Part shown: positions 22,630 to 34,200 of the stretch, in pieces
Position numbering within the stretch: position 1 is the stretch's first letter
Layout of the letters: each line of letters begins with the position of its first letter
Assembly (NCBI GenBank): GCA_034509735.1
Contig: JACGWO010000012.1
Span: 1 to 64,000 of the forward strand
Direction: 5' to 3'
From: Sesamum alatum
Lineage: Eukaryota; Streptophyta; Magnoliopsida; Lamiales; Pedaliaceae
DNA: 64,000 nucleotides
Program-made: the position numbers and the translations under genes
The notes under the pieces: model-generated
The model's input: only the letters and a program-made list of their open reading frames with translations
What the model was told of the DNA's origin: nothing
Database searches by the model: none

Positions 22630-25600
22630 GTTTCTAATACTCTAACCAATGCATAAAGCTCCTTGTCATATGTGGGGTAGTTAAGTGTCGGCCCACTTAG
22701 CTTCTCGCTGAAATATGCAATCGGTCTACCTCCTTGCAAAAGAACTCCTCCTATGCCAATCCCACTTGCATCACACTCAATTTCAAAAGTCTTACCAAAG
22801 TCGGGAAGGGCTAGCAAAGGTGCATGAGTAAGCTTCTCTTTTATGGTTTGAAAGGCTTTCTCTTGTGCTTTTCCCCACTTGAATGGAACATTCTTCTTTG
22901 TTAACTCGTTCAATGGGGCTGCCATGGTGCTAAAGTCCTTCACAAATCGCCTATAAAAGCTTGCAAGTCCATGAAAGCTCCTCACTTCTCCAATAGTGGT
23001 GGGGGTTGGCCAATCTTGGATAGCTTTGACCTTTTCTTCATCAACTGTGATTCCTTCAATACTCACAACAAAACCAAGAAAAACAACTTTGTTAGTGCAA
23101 AAGTCACACTTTTTCAGATTTCCAAATAACTTTTCTTTTCTTAGAAACTCGAGGACTTGATTTAGATGTGCTACATGTTCTTCCAAAGTCCTACTATAAA
23201 CAAGAATGTCATCAAAGTAAACTACCACAAATTTGCCTAGAAATGCACGCAAAACATGATTCATCAATCTCATAAAGGTGCTAGGTGCATTACTAAGTCC
23301 AAAAGGCATAACTAACCACTCATAAAGCCCATGTTTTGTTTTGAAAGCGGTTTTCCACTCATCTCCTTCTTTCATCCTAATTTGATGATAACCACTTTTT
23401 AAATCAATTTTAGAAAAGATAGTTGAACCATTTAACTCGTCAAGCATATCATCTATCCTAGGAATAGGGTGACGATATCTTATCGTTATGTTGTTAATGG
23501 CTCGACAATCAACACACATCCGCCATGTGCCATCCTTCTTAGGCACGAGCAACACCGGAACTGCACAAGGACTAAGGCTCTCCCTTACATAACCTTTGGC
23601 CATCAGCTCTTGGATTTGCCTTTGAATCTCCTTAGTCTCCTCGAGATTGGTACGGTATGCTGGACGATTTGGTAAGGATGCTCCAGGCATGAAATCAATT
23701 TGATGCTCGATCCCACGAATTGGTGGTAAACCTGGTGGCATCTCATCCGGAAAGACATCTTCATAGTCCTGCAAAAGAGATGTAACAACACTAGGTAGAG
23801 AAGATGTTAGGTCGTTAGAGTTCAACATAGCCTCTTTGTACACAAGTACAATGAGGTTTTGTTGATAAAACAAAGCTTCCTTGATCTCACTCTTCTTAGC
23901 AACTAGTAAACTCTCTTTCTCTTCATCTTTTTCCCTCTCCTTTTTCTTTCCTCTTTTGCTTTCTTTTTCTCCATCTTTTGAATCCCTCATTTTTTTATCA
24001 TTCTCATTTTTACTCTCTTCTTTTTGTTTCTCTTTCTTTTTCTCACACTCTCTTTTGTTTTCTCTCAAAATCTGATCTTGCAAAATCTGCTTTGGTGTCA
24101 TCGGATTGAGAGTTATGGATGCCCCTCGTAGCACAAAAGAGTAACGATTTTGGAATCCATCATGTGTCACATGCCTATCAAACTGCCATGGTCTCCCTAG
24201 CAATATGTGGCATGCTTTCATTGGCACAATATCACAAATAACCTCATCTTTGTATCTTCCAATTGAAAACAATACCTTTACTTGCTTGGTCACCTTCAAC
24301 TCACCACACTCATTCAACCATTGAAGCTTGTATGGGCGGTGATGCTTGATAGTAGGTAGACTTAATTTTTGAACCAAGTCAGTACTTGCCACATTGCAAC
24401 AACTACCACCATCAATAATCATGCTACATACCTTTCCTTGAACTTGGCAGCGTGTATGGAACAAGTTTTCTCTTTGGCAATTGCCTTCCTCCATCATATG
24501 GGCACTAAGAGATCTTCTAGTAACAAGCAACTCTCCTTCTTCGGCATACTCTCCATCACCATCTTCTTGTGATGATTCCTCTTTCTCGGTGCTTTCTCCT
24601 TCGGTTTCCAACTCTCCATGGTTGTTGAAGATCATTGTACGTCGGTTAGGACACTCACTTGCTATGTGCCCTCTCCCTTGGCACTTGAAACACTTTATAT
24701 CACGGTTTCTTGAAGAATTAGGCTCGGGTTGTACCTTTTTTGCAGCAACTTTGTCACCATGTTTAGGATCGGCCTCCTTGAATTTCGATGTGGAAGGGGT
24801 GTCTTTCTTGGGGTTGTTCTTCCATGGACTGAATGTAGATGAGTTAGAACTCCTCCGCATAAGTCCTCTCCGCTTGAGTTGTTGTTCAACCTTGATGGAC
24901 TGGTGTACCATCTCTTCAAGTTCTACATAGTGGTGCATCTCCACAACATCAGCGATGTCACGATTGAGCCCATGCAAGAAACGAGCCATAGTTGTTTCAT
25001 CGTCCTCTATGATGTTAGTTCGAATCATGGCAATCTCCATCTCTTTGTAGTACTCATCAACACTTTTAGAACCTTGAGTAAGACGTTGGAGCTGGTTGTG
25101 AAGCTCACGACGATAATAGGATGGAACAAACCTCCTCCTCATGATTGCTCTCATCTCTTCCCATGTTGTGATAGGACGTTCACCATTCCTAACCCTTTCC
25201 TTTTGCATCTGATCCCACCAAACAAGAGCATAATCGGTAAACTCAAGGGCTGCGAGTTTGACCTTTTTACTCTCCGAGTAGTTGTGGCATGAAAAGATTT
25301 GCTCAACACGCATCTCCCATTCCAAATATGCTTCGGGATCACTCTTTCCTTTAAATGAAGGAATTGTGACCTTAACTCCTCCTAGGCCACCATCTTCATC
25401 TCTAGGCCGTCTCGGTCTATCTCTTGGTCTATTCACTCTCCTTGGCCGGATGTCCTCATATTCATCTTCACCACTTGGATCCTCCAAATACTCATTATGA
25501 ACATGATGTTGAGGCCGTGGATTGGGAGTTTGTCTTTGATTTGTAACTCTTGGACCGGCAACTCGATCCTCTACTTGATCCAATCTTTCATGAAGACCTT

Positions 25601-25739
25601 CCAACTTATGGTCAAGCAACTTCTCAAGGTGGCTCACCAAGGCTTGCATATGGAATGCATCGACTCCGCCTCGTAGTGTTTCTCCCGAGTTGTTGTCATC
25701 ACTTCCTTCAACAACTCCTTTATCTCGATTTTCTGCCAT
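22596..25739 (-). CDS. CRM-1 Gag-protease-RT-RNase H polyprotein, 1,047 codons
   Basis: Longest open frame in the window. A coiled N-terminus is followed by the retrotransposon Gag domain (about residues 123-300: [32 protein letters not shown]). The CCHC zinc knuckle [14 protein letters not shown] lies near residue 350 and the aspartic protease site IDGGSC near 443. A Lys/Glu-rich spacer follows at about 600-660. Reverse transcriptase covers about 730-850 ([18 protein letters not shown]), and RNase H starts at about 985 (FEIECDASG). The frame ends early at WPKEL: relative to CRM-3 one T is missing in a T run near 22616, and RNase H continues in another frame. The ATG at 25739 is the first after the leader and matches CRM-2. 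Confidence 0.93.
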   Translation of the reverse strand: MAENRDKGVVEGSDDNNSGETLRGGVDAFHMQALVSHLEKLLDHKLEGLHERLDQVEDRVAGPRVTNQRQTPNPRPQHHVHNEYLEDPSGEDEYEDIRPRRVNRPRDRPRRPRDEDGGLGGVKVTIPSFKGKSDPEAYLEWEMRVEQIFSCHNYSESKKVKLAALEFTDYALVWWDQMQKERVRNGERPITTWEEMRAIMRRRFVPSYYRRELHNQLQRLTQGSKSVDEYYKEMEIAMIRTNIIEDDETTMARFLHGLNRDIADVVEMHHYVELEEMVHQSIKVEQQLKRRGLMRRSSNSSTFSPWKNNPKKDTPSTSKFKEADPKHGDKVAAKKVQPEPNSSRNRDIKCFKCQGRGHIASECPNRRTMIFNNHGELETEGESTEKEESSQEDGDGEYAEEGELLVTRRSLSAHMMEEGNCQRENLFHTRCQVQGKVCSMIIDGGSCCNVASTDLVQKLSLPTIKHHRPYKLQWLNECGELKVTKQVKVLFSIGRYKDEVICDIVPMKACHILLGRPWQFDRHVTHDGFQNRYSFVLRGASITLNPMTPKQILQDQILRENKRECEKKKEKQKEESKNENDKKMRDSKDGEKESKRGKKKEREKDEEKESLLVAKKSEIKEALFYQQNLIVLVYKEAMLNSNDLTSSLPSVVTSLLQDYEDVFPDEMPPGLPPIRGIEHQIDFMPGASLPNRPAYRTNLEETKEIQRQIQELMAKGYVRESLSPCAVPVLLVPKKDGTWRMCVDCRAINNITIRYRHPIPRIDDMLDELNGSTIFSKIDLKSGYHQIRMKEGDEWKTAFKTKHGLYEWLVMPFGLSNAPSTFMRLMNHVLRAFLGKFVVVYFDDILVYSRTLEEHVAHLNQVLEFLRKEKLFGNLKKCDFCTNKVVFLGFVVSIEGITVDEEKVKAIQDWPTPTTIGEVRSFHGLASFYRRFVKDFSTMAAPLNELTKKNVPFKWGKAQEKAFQTIKEKLTHAPLLALPDFGKTFEIECDASGIGIGGVLLQGGRPIAYFSEKLSGPTLNYPTYDKELYALVRVLETWQHYLWPKEL

Positions 25740-26413
25740 TTAATAAAATTATAGGAACCTCACCAAATCCTTGCCACACTCTTTTTTTCTCTCTTTTATT
25801 TTTCCACTCGTGTTTCACTCTTTTATTTTTCCACTCGTGTTTCACTCCTCACTTAATAAGCTCACAACTCTTGACTCTCAACGATAGTCTCACTACACTT
25901 AACACTCTCTACTCTAAAACTTATGAAACTCGATGCTTTTATCTAGCAACTCAAAAACAAATGCCAATTATTTCCTCAACCAAGTATGTGTAGATGGACG
26001 ATTCAAACTTACTCGTAGCAAGAGAATGGTCTAAAGAAGCTAGGTACAACTTGGGAAATCAAGATCGGTTGGCTTACAAGGATAGTAGCAAAGTATAGCT
26101 AGGAAACAATAACACAATCAGATTTTTTCTTTCTTTTGTTTTTTTTTTCCTTTCAAATGGCCCTTTTTTTTCACTTTTGTACTCTTCTTTTTTCCCTTCT
26201 TTTGTTTTTTTTTTTGAACGAATTTTCCTTCTTTTTTTTCTTGGCTGCTCGTCTGCTTTTTTTTTTTCTTTCGAGCTTTTCTCTTCTTTTTTTTTTTTGA
26301 ACGAATTTTGTCCTCTATTTTTTGTAAAGATAAAACAAAAGATAACAATGGGGTACGGAAGCTTGGTGGTGTAAGATAAAAGATAGGTGGAACTTGGGGA
26401 CCTACCGTGTCAA
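25740..26413 (-). other. CRM-1 leader with a purine-rich tract
   Basis: About 670 bp between the primer site and the Gag ATG. Plus-strand positions 26120-26330 are dominated by T runs, so the sense RNA has long A/G-rich runs. At 25790-25850 there is a two-copy 27-bp direct repeat containing 'cactcgtgtttcac'. Short open frames here are low complexity and not supported as genes. Confidence 0.7.
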
Positions 26414-26431
26414 CCGAAGGCTCTGATACCA
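26414..26431 (-). promoter_or_regulatory. CRM-1 primer binding site (initiator tRNA-Met)
   Basis: Minus strand reads TGGTATCAGAGCCTTCGG two bases inside the 5' LTR. TGGTATCAGAGC is complementary to the 3' end of plant initiator methionine tRNA, the usual primer for minus-strand cDNA in these elements. Confidence 0.88.
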
Positions 26432-26433
26432 CA

Positions 26434-27264
26434 TGATATGGTATCGACCATGGGTGGCCCGATCTTCACGGCGTAGGCTTGAAATGGATAAAGAGGTCCG
26501 TGACCTGAGGAATGCAAATAGCCAACCAACGTTATTGGAACGTGACCTGCTACTTAGAACATTCAACCAACCACGAGCACGAGTAAACCAATCCACACAA
26601 CGACACACTTGGGTCGAGCACGAATTGGGGCTTTGTGAATTTGAATCACCAACCTAATATGCTAGATTGACAAAGCAAGGTTTCACTAAAGCTGAAAATA
26701 GGATATAAACTCTTCAAAATATGAGAACTCTCTCTCAATATTTCTTAAACTTGGATAAATCTTGGTTGTTCCCGTTTGTATGCTGACACATGCCTTTTAT
26801 AGGCCTAAAACACTTCCAAATTGACCACACATAACCCCAAGTGACTCCTTGGTGGATGTACAATCAATAATTAGTCAAAATATGACTAAAAACTATGCAT
26901 TCTTGGTCAAAAACGAGTAAAAACTATGGTCTTCCATGTGAATCCGAAAATTGGTGCATTGTATGTGATAAATGCACTTTGAATGTGATTAAGAAGTCTT
27001 CCTTGACCACTTGGCTGCACTTGGACGAATTTGGGCTCTTATTATGGGCTTCCTTGGGCTTGAATTATTGAAATTAAGCACTCATGTTGGGCCTCCAATT
27101 GTGACTTGATCCCATTAGCAAATATTAAGTTGGATTGGGCTTGAATTGCTTCTTGCATTCTCTTCAACCTGCCTCTTGTCATTGGCCCACTTCCAATTGT
27201 TAAGTCTTGGTGCAATTGATCGTGAACGCCTTTAGCTCGTTGGATGCCCTCAGTGTTCTCATCA
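26434..27264 (-). repeat. CRM-1 5' LTR
   Basis: 831 bp, reading TGATGAGAACAC to CATATCA on the minus strand. It contains a TATA box. Matches the 3' LTR almost base for base, apart from the 24-bp duplication present only in the 3' copy, one G in a G run and about two substitutions. Confidence 0.95.
26795..26801 (-). promoter_or_regulatory. Probable TATA box of the CRM-1 5' LTR
   Basis: TATAAAA on the minus strand in the context 'ggcctataaaaggcatgtgt'. It is conserved in other LTRs of the family, deleted in the CRM-3 5' LTR and mutated in the CRM-2 LTR near 63077. Promoter role inferred from position and motif. Confidence 0.65.
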
Positions 27265-27269
27265 CCCTT
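27265..27269 (+). repeat. Target site duplication of CRM-1, right copy (CCCTT)
   Basis: Same five bases as 20290-20294. The LINE-A sequence resumes directly after it. Confidence 0.9.
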
Positions 27270-28056
27270 GGCATCATCTTGGACCACTTATCCATCGGCT
27301 CCCAAGAGGTCCTAGCCTGACGAGTACATCAGGAACTGATTTAGTGCAATCTGTCATCCTTGAGGGAGAGTGGAATTGGCCAATTATTATTGACATGGAG
27401 TGTTTGGTGATTTTACATTCCTTGCCCACCATTCATGGCGGCCATGATCGGATTTTGTGGAGAGGGACGGGGAAGAGTTTCCCTACGTCGGAGGCATATA
27501 GGGCTCTTCGAGCATCCTCACCAAAGGTAGTATGGTCTTCACTACTTTTGGGCCCTTTTAAGATTCCACGGAAATCTTTTATCCTATGGCTTGCTATTCT
27601 TGGAAGATTATCCACTATGGATAGGCCTTGGTTACTTCACTTGGATACTCCTTGTATTTTATGCATTGACGGGCTACATGAACCCATTCCCACATGTCCT
27701 TTGATTGTCGGTTTTCACGTCAATGCCTTGAGGCCGTCAGACGCCTAGTTCGGTTTCCGTGGCCAAACCGTGAGTGGAAAATGGATATCACCTGGGCAGC
27801 AACAAAGTGGAGAGGACGACATGTTATCAACGCAGAGTATAGGGCATTATTGGCATCACTTATCTATCACCTTTGGCAAGAACGCAATCGAAGGAGGTTC
27901 CAACAGACTGAGCGCACTGCTATTACAATAGGTCATCTGGTGGTTGAAAAAATCCGGCAACTTATTTTGAGTTCTGAGCTTCCTTGTAATATTAGTACGA
28001 TAGCATTATATAGACTTTGGCGGATTCCTTGGACACATTCCCAAGGAACCATTTGA
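27270..28056 (+). pseudogene. LINE-A ORF2, zf-RVT and C-terminal part
   Basis: Continuation of ORF2 to the right of CRM-1. It encodes the reverse transcriptase zinc-binding domain of plant LINEs (FPTSEAYRAL, then FKIPRKSFILWLAILGRLST, CILC), with the frame lost near 27680 where the later His/Cys ligands would lie. The last 120 codons (27694-28056) contain WKMDITWAATKWRGRHVINA, NRRRFQQ and LYRLWRIPW, a tail also present in LINE-B (LFRLWRIPWSHP). It ends at a TGA at 28054-28056. The spacing to the 5' part shows a single gene split by the LTR element. Confidence 0.85.
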
Positions 28057-28115
28057 CTGACTTGTAATATTTGTAATTTTATCTTTTAATGAAACTTACC
28101 TTCACCGAAAAAAAT
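28057..28115 (+). other. LINE-A 3' UTR and A-rich end
   Basis: Short 3' UTR ('gacttgtaatatttgtaatttt ... aatgaaacttacc') ending in a run of about seven A before the right target duplication. Much shorter than the ~330-bp 3' UTR of LINE-B. LINE-C has lost this part, so it cannot be compared. Confidence 0.7.
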
Positions 28116-28126
28116 GATAAAAGGGA
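28116..28126 (+). repeat. Target site duplication of LINE-A, right copy
   Basis: GATAAAAGGGA identical to 15214-15224. Satellite resumes in phase from here. Confidence 0.85.
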
Positions 28127-28281
28127 ATAAGTGTCTAAATTTGTTTAAAGGAGTTTGTCTTTGTGCAAAGGTACAAAAATGAGTCCATGGCTCAAAAGAG
28201 TGTTTTAGATGTAGTACTAGTGCATTATTATGTCGAATAAGACGGTGCTCTAGTCATATAGTCGAAGAGTGGCTTTAATAT

Positions 28282-31200
28282 TGATTATTAGAGTAGTAGA
28301 TATGAATATATTTATAGCCAAAAATGAGTTATCTATCAGTCAGTGATAAGGACTGAAAGCACGATGTGTTTCCTACGATTATGTTGAGTATTAGGCATGT
28401 ATCCGGACGTACGATTGATTATGAAGCTTCTCCAAGTCCTCGATATGGCAAACATAAAAGTGCATTAGTGTCTAAACTTGTTTAAAGGAGTTCGTCGTTG
28501 CGCAAAGGTACAAAGTTGAGTCCTGGCTCGAAAGAGTGTTTTAGATGTAGTCCTAGTGCATTTTGATGTTGAATAAGATGGAGTCCTAGTTATATAATCG
28601 AAGAGTGGCTTTAATATTGATTATTAGAGTCAATACGAATAAATTTATAGCAAAAAATTAGTCATCTGTCAGTCAATGATAAGGACTGAAAGAGCAAGGT
28701 GTTTTCTACGATTATGTTGAGTATTAGGCATGTATCCGGACATACGATTGATTATGAAGGTTCTCCAAGCCCTCGATATGACAAATATAAAAGTGCATTA
28801 GTGTCTAAACTTGTTTAAAGGAGTTTGTCGATGCGCAAAGGTACAAAGTTGAATCAATGGGTCGAAAGAGTGTTCTAGATGTAGTCCTAGTGCATTTTTA
28901 TATTGAATAAGATGGACTCCTAGGCGTATAATTGACGAGTGGTTTTGATATTAATTATTAGAGTCAATACGAAAATATTTATAGCCAGAAATGAGTCATT
29001 TATCAGTCAATGATAAGGAATAAAAACACAAGGTGTTTCCTACGATTGTATTGAGTATTAGGCATGTATCCGGACGTACGATTTATTATGAAGGTTGACC
29101 AAGCCCTCGATATGGCAACGATAAAAGGGAATAAGTGTCTAAATTTGTTTAAAGGAGTTTGCCGTTGTGCAAAGGTACAAAGATAAGTCCATGGCTCAAA
29201 AGAGTGTTTTAGATGTAGTACTAGTGCATTTTTAAGTTGAATAAGATGGTGTTCTAGTCATATACTCGAAGAGTGGCTTTAATATTGATTATTAGAGTAG
29301 TAGATATGAATATATTTATAGCCAAAAATGAGTTATCTACCTGTCAATGATAAGGACTGAAAGCACAATGTGTTTCCTACGATTGTGTTGAGTATTAGGC
29401 ATGTATCCGGACGTATGATTGATTATGAAGGTTCTCCAAGTCCTTGATATGGCAAACATAAAAGAGCATTAGTGTCTAAACTTGTTTAAAGGAGTTCGTC
29501 GTTGCGCAAAGGTACAAAGTTGAGTCCTGTGGCTCGAAAGAGTGTTTTAGATGTAGTCCTAGTGCATATTGATGTTGAATAAGATGGAGTCCTAGTTATA
29601 TAATCGAAGAGTGGCTTTAATATTGATTATTAGAGTCAATACGAATAAATTTATAGCAAAAAATTAGTCATCTGTCAGTCAATGATAAGGACTGAAAGAG
29701 CAAGGTGTTTTCTACGATTATGTTGAGTATTAGGCATGTATCCGGACATACGATTGATTATGAAGGTTCTCCAAGCCCTCGATATGACAAATATAAAAGT
29801 GCATTAGTGTCTAAACTTGTTTAAAGGAGTTTGTCGATGCGCAAAGGTACAAAGTTGAATCAATGCGTCGAAAGAGTGTTCTAGATGTAGTCCTACTGCA
29901 TTTTTATGTTGAATAAGATGGACTCCTAGTCGTATAATTGAAGAGTGGTTTTGATATTAATTATTAGAGTCAATACGAAAATATTTATAGCCAGAAATGA
30001 GTCATTTATCAGTCAATGATAAGGAATAAAAACACAAGGTGTTTCCTACAATTGTATTGAGTATTAGGCATGTATCCGGACGTACGATTTATTATGAAGG
30101 TTGACCAAGCCCTCGATATGGCAACGATAAAAGGGAATAAGTGTCTAAATTTGTTTAAAGGAGTTTGTCGTTGTGCAAAGGTACAAAGATATGTCCATGG
30201 CTCAAAAGAGTGTTTTAGATGTAGTACTAGTGCATTTTTAAGTTGAATAAGATGGTGTTCTAGTCATATACTCGAAGAGTGGCTTTAATATTGATTATTA
30301 GAGTAGTAGATATGAATATATTTATAGCGAAAAATGAGTTATCTACCTGTCAGTGATAAGGACTGAAAGCACAATGTGTTTCCTACGTATGTGTTGAGTA
30401 TTAGGCATGTATCCGGATGTATGATTGATTATGAAGGTTCTCCAAGTCCTTGATATGGCAAACATAAAAGACCATTAGTGTCTAAACTTGTTTAAAGGAG
30501 TTCGTCGTTGCGCAAAGGTACAAAGTTGAGTCCTGTGGCTCGAAAGAGTGTTTTAGATGTAGTCCTAGTGCATTTTGATGTTGAATAAGATGGAGTCCTA
30601 GTTATATAATCGAAGAGTGGCTTTAATATTGATTATTAGAGTCAATACGAATAAATTTATAGCAAAAAATTAGTCATCTGTCAGTCAATGATAAGGACTG
30701 AAAGAGCAAGGTGTTTTCTACGATTATGTTGAGTATTAGGCATGTATCCGGACATACGATTGATTATGAAGGTTCTCCAAGCCCTCGATATGACAAATAT
30801 AAAAGTGCATTAGTGTCTAAACTTGTTTAAAGGAGTTTGTCGATGCGCAAAGGTACAAAGTTGAATCAATGGGTCGAAAGAGTGTTCTAGATGTAGTCCT
30901 AGTGCATTTTTATGTTGAATAAGATGGACTCCTAGTCGTATAATTGAAGAGTGGTTTTGATATTAATTATTAGAGTCAATACGAAAATATTTATAGCCAG
31001 AAATGAGTCATTTATCAGTCAATGATAAGGAATAAAAACACAAGGTGTTTCCTACAATTGTTTTTGAGTATTAGGCATGTATCCGGACGTACGATTTATT
31101 ATGAAGGTTGACCAAGCCCTCGATATGGCAACGATAAAAGGGAATAAGTGTCTAAATTTGTTTAAAGGAGTTTGTCGTTGTGCAAAGGTACAAAGATAAG

Positions 31201-31298
31201 TCCATGGCTCAAAAGAGTGTTTTAGATGTAGTACTAGTGCATTTTTAAGTTGAATAAGATGGTGTTCTAGTCATATACTCGAAGAGTGGCTTTAATAT
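28282..31298 (+). repeat. Three-monomer satellite HOR, three full copies of ~1,006 bp
   Basis: The A' monomer start TGATTATTAGAGTAGTAG recurs at 28282, 29286, 30292 and 31299, spacings 1,004, 1,006 and 1,007 bp. Each unit is A' ('gagtagtagatatg'), B' ('gaataaatttatagc', 'gactgaaagagcaag') and C' ('gaaaatatttatagcc', 'aaggaataaaaacac'). The units are nearly identical, more so than monomers within a unit. Confidence 0.92.
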
Positions 31299-34200
31299 TG
31301 ATTATTAGAGTAGTAGATATGAATATATTTATAGCCAAAAATGAGTTATCTACCTGTCAATGATAAGGACTGAAAGCACAATGTGTTTCCTACGATTGTC
31401 TTGAGTATTAGGCATGTATCCGGACGTACGATTGATTATGAAGGTTCTCCAAGTCCTTGATATGGCAAACATAAAAGAGCATTAGTGTCTAAACTTGTTT
31501 AAAGGAGTTCGTCGTTGCGCAAAGGTACAAAGTTGAGTCCTGTGGCTCGAAAGAGTGTTTTAGATGTAGTCCTAGTGCATTTTGATGTTGAATAAGATGG
31601 AGTCCTAGTTATATAATCGAAGAGTGGCATTATTATTGATTATTAGAGTCAATACGAATATATTTATAGCCAAAAATTAGTCATCTGTCAGTCAATGATA
31701 AGGTTTGAAAGCAGAAGGTGTTTCCTATGATAGTGTTGAGTATTAGGCATGTATCTGGACATACGATTGATTATGAAGGTTCTCCAAGCCCTCGATATGG
31801 CCAATATAAAAGTGCATTAGTGTCTAAACTTGTTGAAAGGAGTTTGTCATTGCGCAAAGGTACCAAGTTGAATCCATGGGTCGAAAGAGTGTTCTAGATC
31901 CTAGTGCATTTGTATGTTGAATAAGATGGACTCCTAGTCGTGTAATTGAAGAGTAGTTTTGATATTGATTATTAGAGTCAATACGAAAATATTTATACCC
32001 AGAAATGAGTCATCTATCAGACAATGATAAGGACTAAAAACACAAGGTGTTTCCTACGATTGTGTTGAGTATTAGGCAAGTATCCGGACGTACGATTGAT
32101 TATGAAAGTTGACCAAGCCCTCGATATGGCAACGATAAAAGGAAATAAGTGTCTAAATTTGTTTAAAGGAGTTTGTTATTGTGCAAAGCCACAAAGATAA
32201 ATCCATAGCTCAAAAGAGTGTTTTAGATGTAGTACTAGTGCATTTTTATGTTGAATAAGATTGTGTTCTAGTTATATAATCGAAGAGTGACTTTAATATA
32301 GATTATTAGAGTGGTAGATATGAATATATTTATAGCAAAAAATGAGTTATCTATCAGTCAATGATAAGGACTGAAAGCACAATGTGTTTCCTACGATTGT
32401 GTTGAGTATTAGGCATGTATCCGGACGTACGATTGATTATGAAGGTTCTCCAAGTCTTTGATATGGCAAAGATAAAAGTGCATTAGTGTCCATAGTTGTT
32501 TAAAGGAGTTCGTCGTTGCGCAAAGGTACAAAGTACAGTCCATGGCTAAAAAGTATGTTCCAGATGTAGTGCTAGTGCATTTTATGTTGAATAAGATGGA
32601 GTTCTAGTCATATAATCGAAGAGTGGCTTTAATATTGATTATTAGAGTCAATACGAATATATTTACAGCCAAAATGAATCATCTATCAGTCAATGATAAG
32701 GATTGAAAACACAAGATGTTTCCTACGATTTTTTTGAGAATTAGGCATGTATCCGGACGTACGATTGATTACGAATGTAGACCAAGCCCTAGATATGACA
32801 AAGATAAAAGGGAATAAGTGTCTAAATTTGTTTAAAGGAGTTTTTCGTTGTGCAAAGGTACAAAACTGAGTCCATGGCTCAAAAGAGTGTTTTAGAAGTA
32901 GTACTAATGCATTTTTATGTTGAATAAGATGGAGTCCTAGTCATAAAATCGAAGAGTGGCTTTTATATTGATTATTAGAGTTAATACGAATATATTTATA
33001 GAAAAAATTGAGTCATCTATCAGTCAATGATAAGGACTGAAAGCACAAGGTGTTTTCCACGATTGTGTTGAGTATTAGGCTTGTATCCGGACGTACGATT
33101 GATTATGAAGGTTCTCCAAGTCCTCGATAGGACAAAGATAAAAGCGCATTAGTGTCTAAACTATTTTAAAGGAGTTTGTCATTGCGCAAAGGTACAAAGC
33201 TGATGCCATGGCTCGAAAGAGTGTTCTAGATGTAGTCCTTGTGCATTTGTATGTTGAATAAGATGGAGTCCTAGTCGTATAATTGAAGAGTAGTTTTGAT
33301 ATTGATTATTAGAGTTAATACAAATTTATTTATAGCCAGAAATGAGTCATCTATCAGTCAATGATAAGAACTAAAAACACAAGTTGTTCCCTACGATTGT
33401 CTTGAGTATTAGGCATGTATCCGGACATGCGATTGATTATGAAGGTTCTCCAAGCGCTCGATATGGCAAACATAAAGGTGCATTAGTGTCTACAGTTGTT
33501 TAAAGGAGTTTGTCGTTCAGCAAAGGTACAAAGCTCAGTCCTGGCTCGAAGGAGTGTTTTAGATGTAGTCCTAGTGCATTTTTATGTTGAATAAGATGGA
33601 GTCCTAGTTATATAATCGAAGACTGGCTTTAATATTGATTATTAGAGTCAATACGAATATATTTATAGCCAAAAATTAGTCATCTGTCAGTCAATGATAA
33701 GGACTGAAAGCACAAGGTGATTCCTACGATTGTGTTGAGTGTTAGGCATGTATCTGGACATACGATTGATTATGAAGGTTCTCCAAGCCCTCGATATGGC
33801 AAAGATAAAAGTGCATTAGTGTCTAAACTTGTTTAAAGGAGTTTGTCATTGCGCAAAGGTACAGAGCTGAGTCCATGGCTCAAAAGAGTGTTCTAGATGT
33901 AGTCCTAGTGCATTTTTATGTTGAATATAATCAAAGAGTGGCTTTAATATTGATTATTAGAGTCAATACGAATATATTTATAGCAAAAAATGAGTCATCT
34001 ATCAGTCAATGATAAGAACTGAAAGCACAAGGTGTTTTCCACGATTGTGTAGAGTATTAGGCTTGTATCCGAACGTACGATTGATTATGAAGGTTCTCCA
34101 AGTCCTCGATAGGACAAAGATAAAAGCGCATTAGTGTCTAAACTATTTTAAAGGAGTTTGTCATTGCGCAAAGGTACAAAGCTGATTCCATGGCTCGAAA

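Larger units (their letters stand above)
20295..27264 (-). mobile_element. CRM-1, Ty3/gypsy LTR retrotransposon (CRM-like chromovirus)
   Basis: Structurally complete 6,970-bp element in minus orientation inside LINE-A ORF2. It has two LTRs (831 and 856 bp) with TGAT...ATCA ends, a primer site matching initiator tRNA-Met, a polypurine tract, and coding sequence in the order Gag, protease, RT, RNase H, integrase. That order is diagnostic of Ty3/gypsy. The TGATGA LTR start and the polyprotein reading into the 3' LTR suggest the CRM clade. Its LTRs differ only by a 24-bp duplication and a few bases, so insertion was recent. Four single-base frameshifts in pol break the polyprotein as printed. Confidence 0.95.
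15225..28115 (+). mobile_element. LINE-A, L1-type non-LTR retrotransposon, split by CRM-1
   Basis: Full-length-looking plant LINE of about 5.9 kb once the 6,970-bp LTR element and its 5-bp duplication are removed. Order: 5' UTR, ORF1 (proline-rich N-terminus, DUF4283 domain, zinc-knuckle remnant), ORF2 (endonuclease, reverse transcriptase, zf-RVT, C-terminal tail), short 3' UTR and short A-rich end. An 11-bp target duplication flanks it. Both ORFs are broken by frameshifts and stops. LINE-C (minus strand) is a close relative; LINE-B is a more distant one. Confidence 0.92.

Noticed and set aside
23881..24075. Plus-strand frame rich in Ser/Phe/Leu opposite the CRM-1 spacer (also 52795-52989 and 58353-58541)
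   Set aside because: Antisense shadow of the Lys/Glu-rich A/G coding stretch; low complexity.
24481..25292. Plus-strand frames of 137-149 codons opposite Gag
   Set aside because: Antisense to a well-supported Gag frame; no recognisable domain.
26118..26432. Lysine-rich 104-codon frame in the CRM-1 leader
   Set aside because: Made of A-run translation in a non-coding leader; lengths differ freely between copies.
28057..28115. tRNA- or SINE-like 3' end of LINE-A
   Set aside because: No A/B box or cloverleaf seen; only a short AT-rich UTR.
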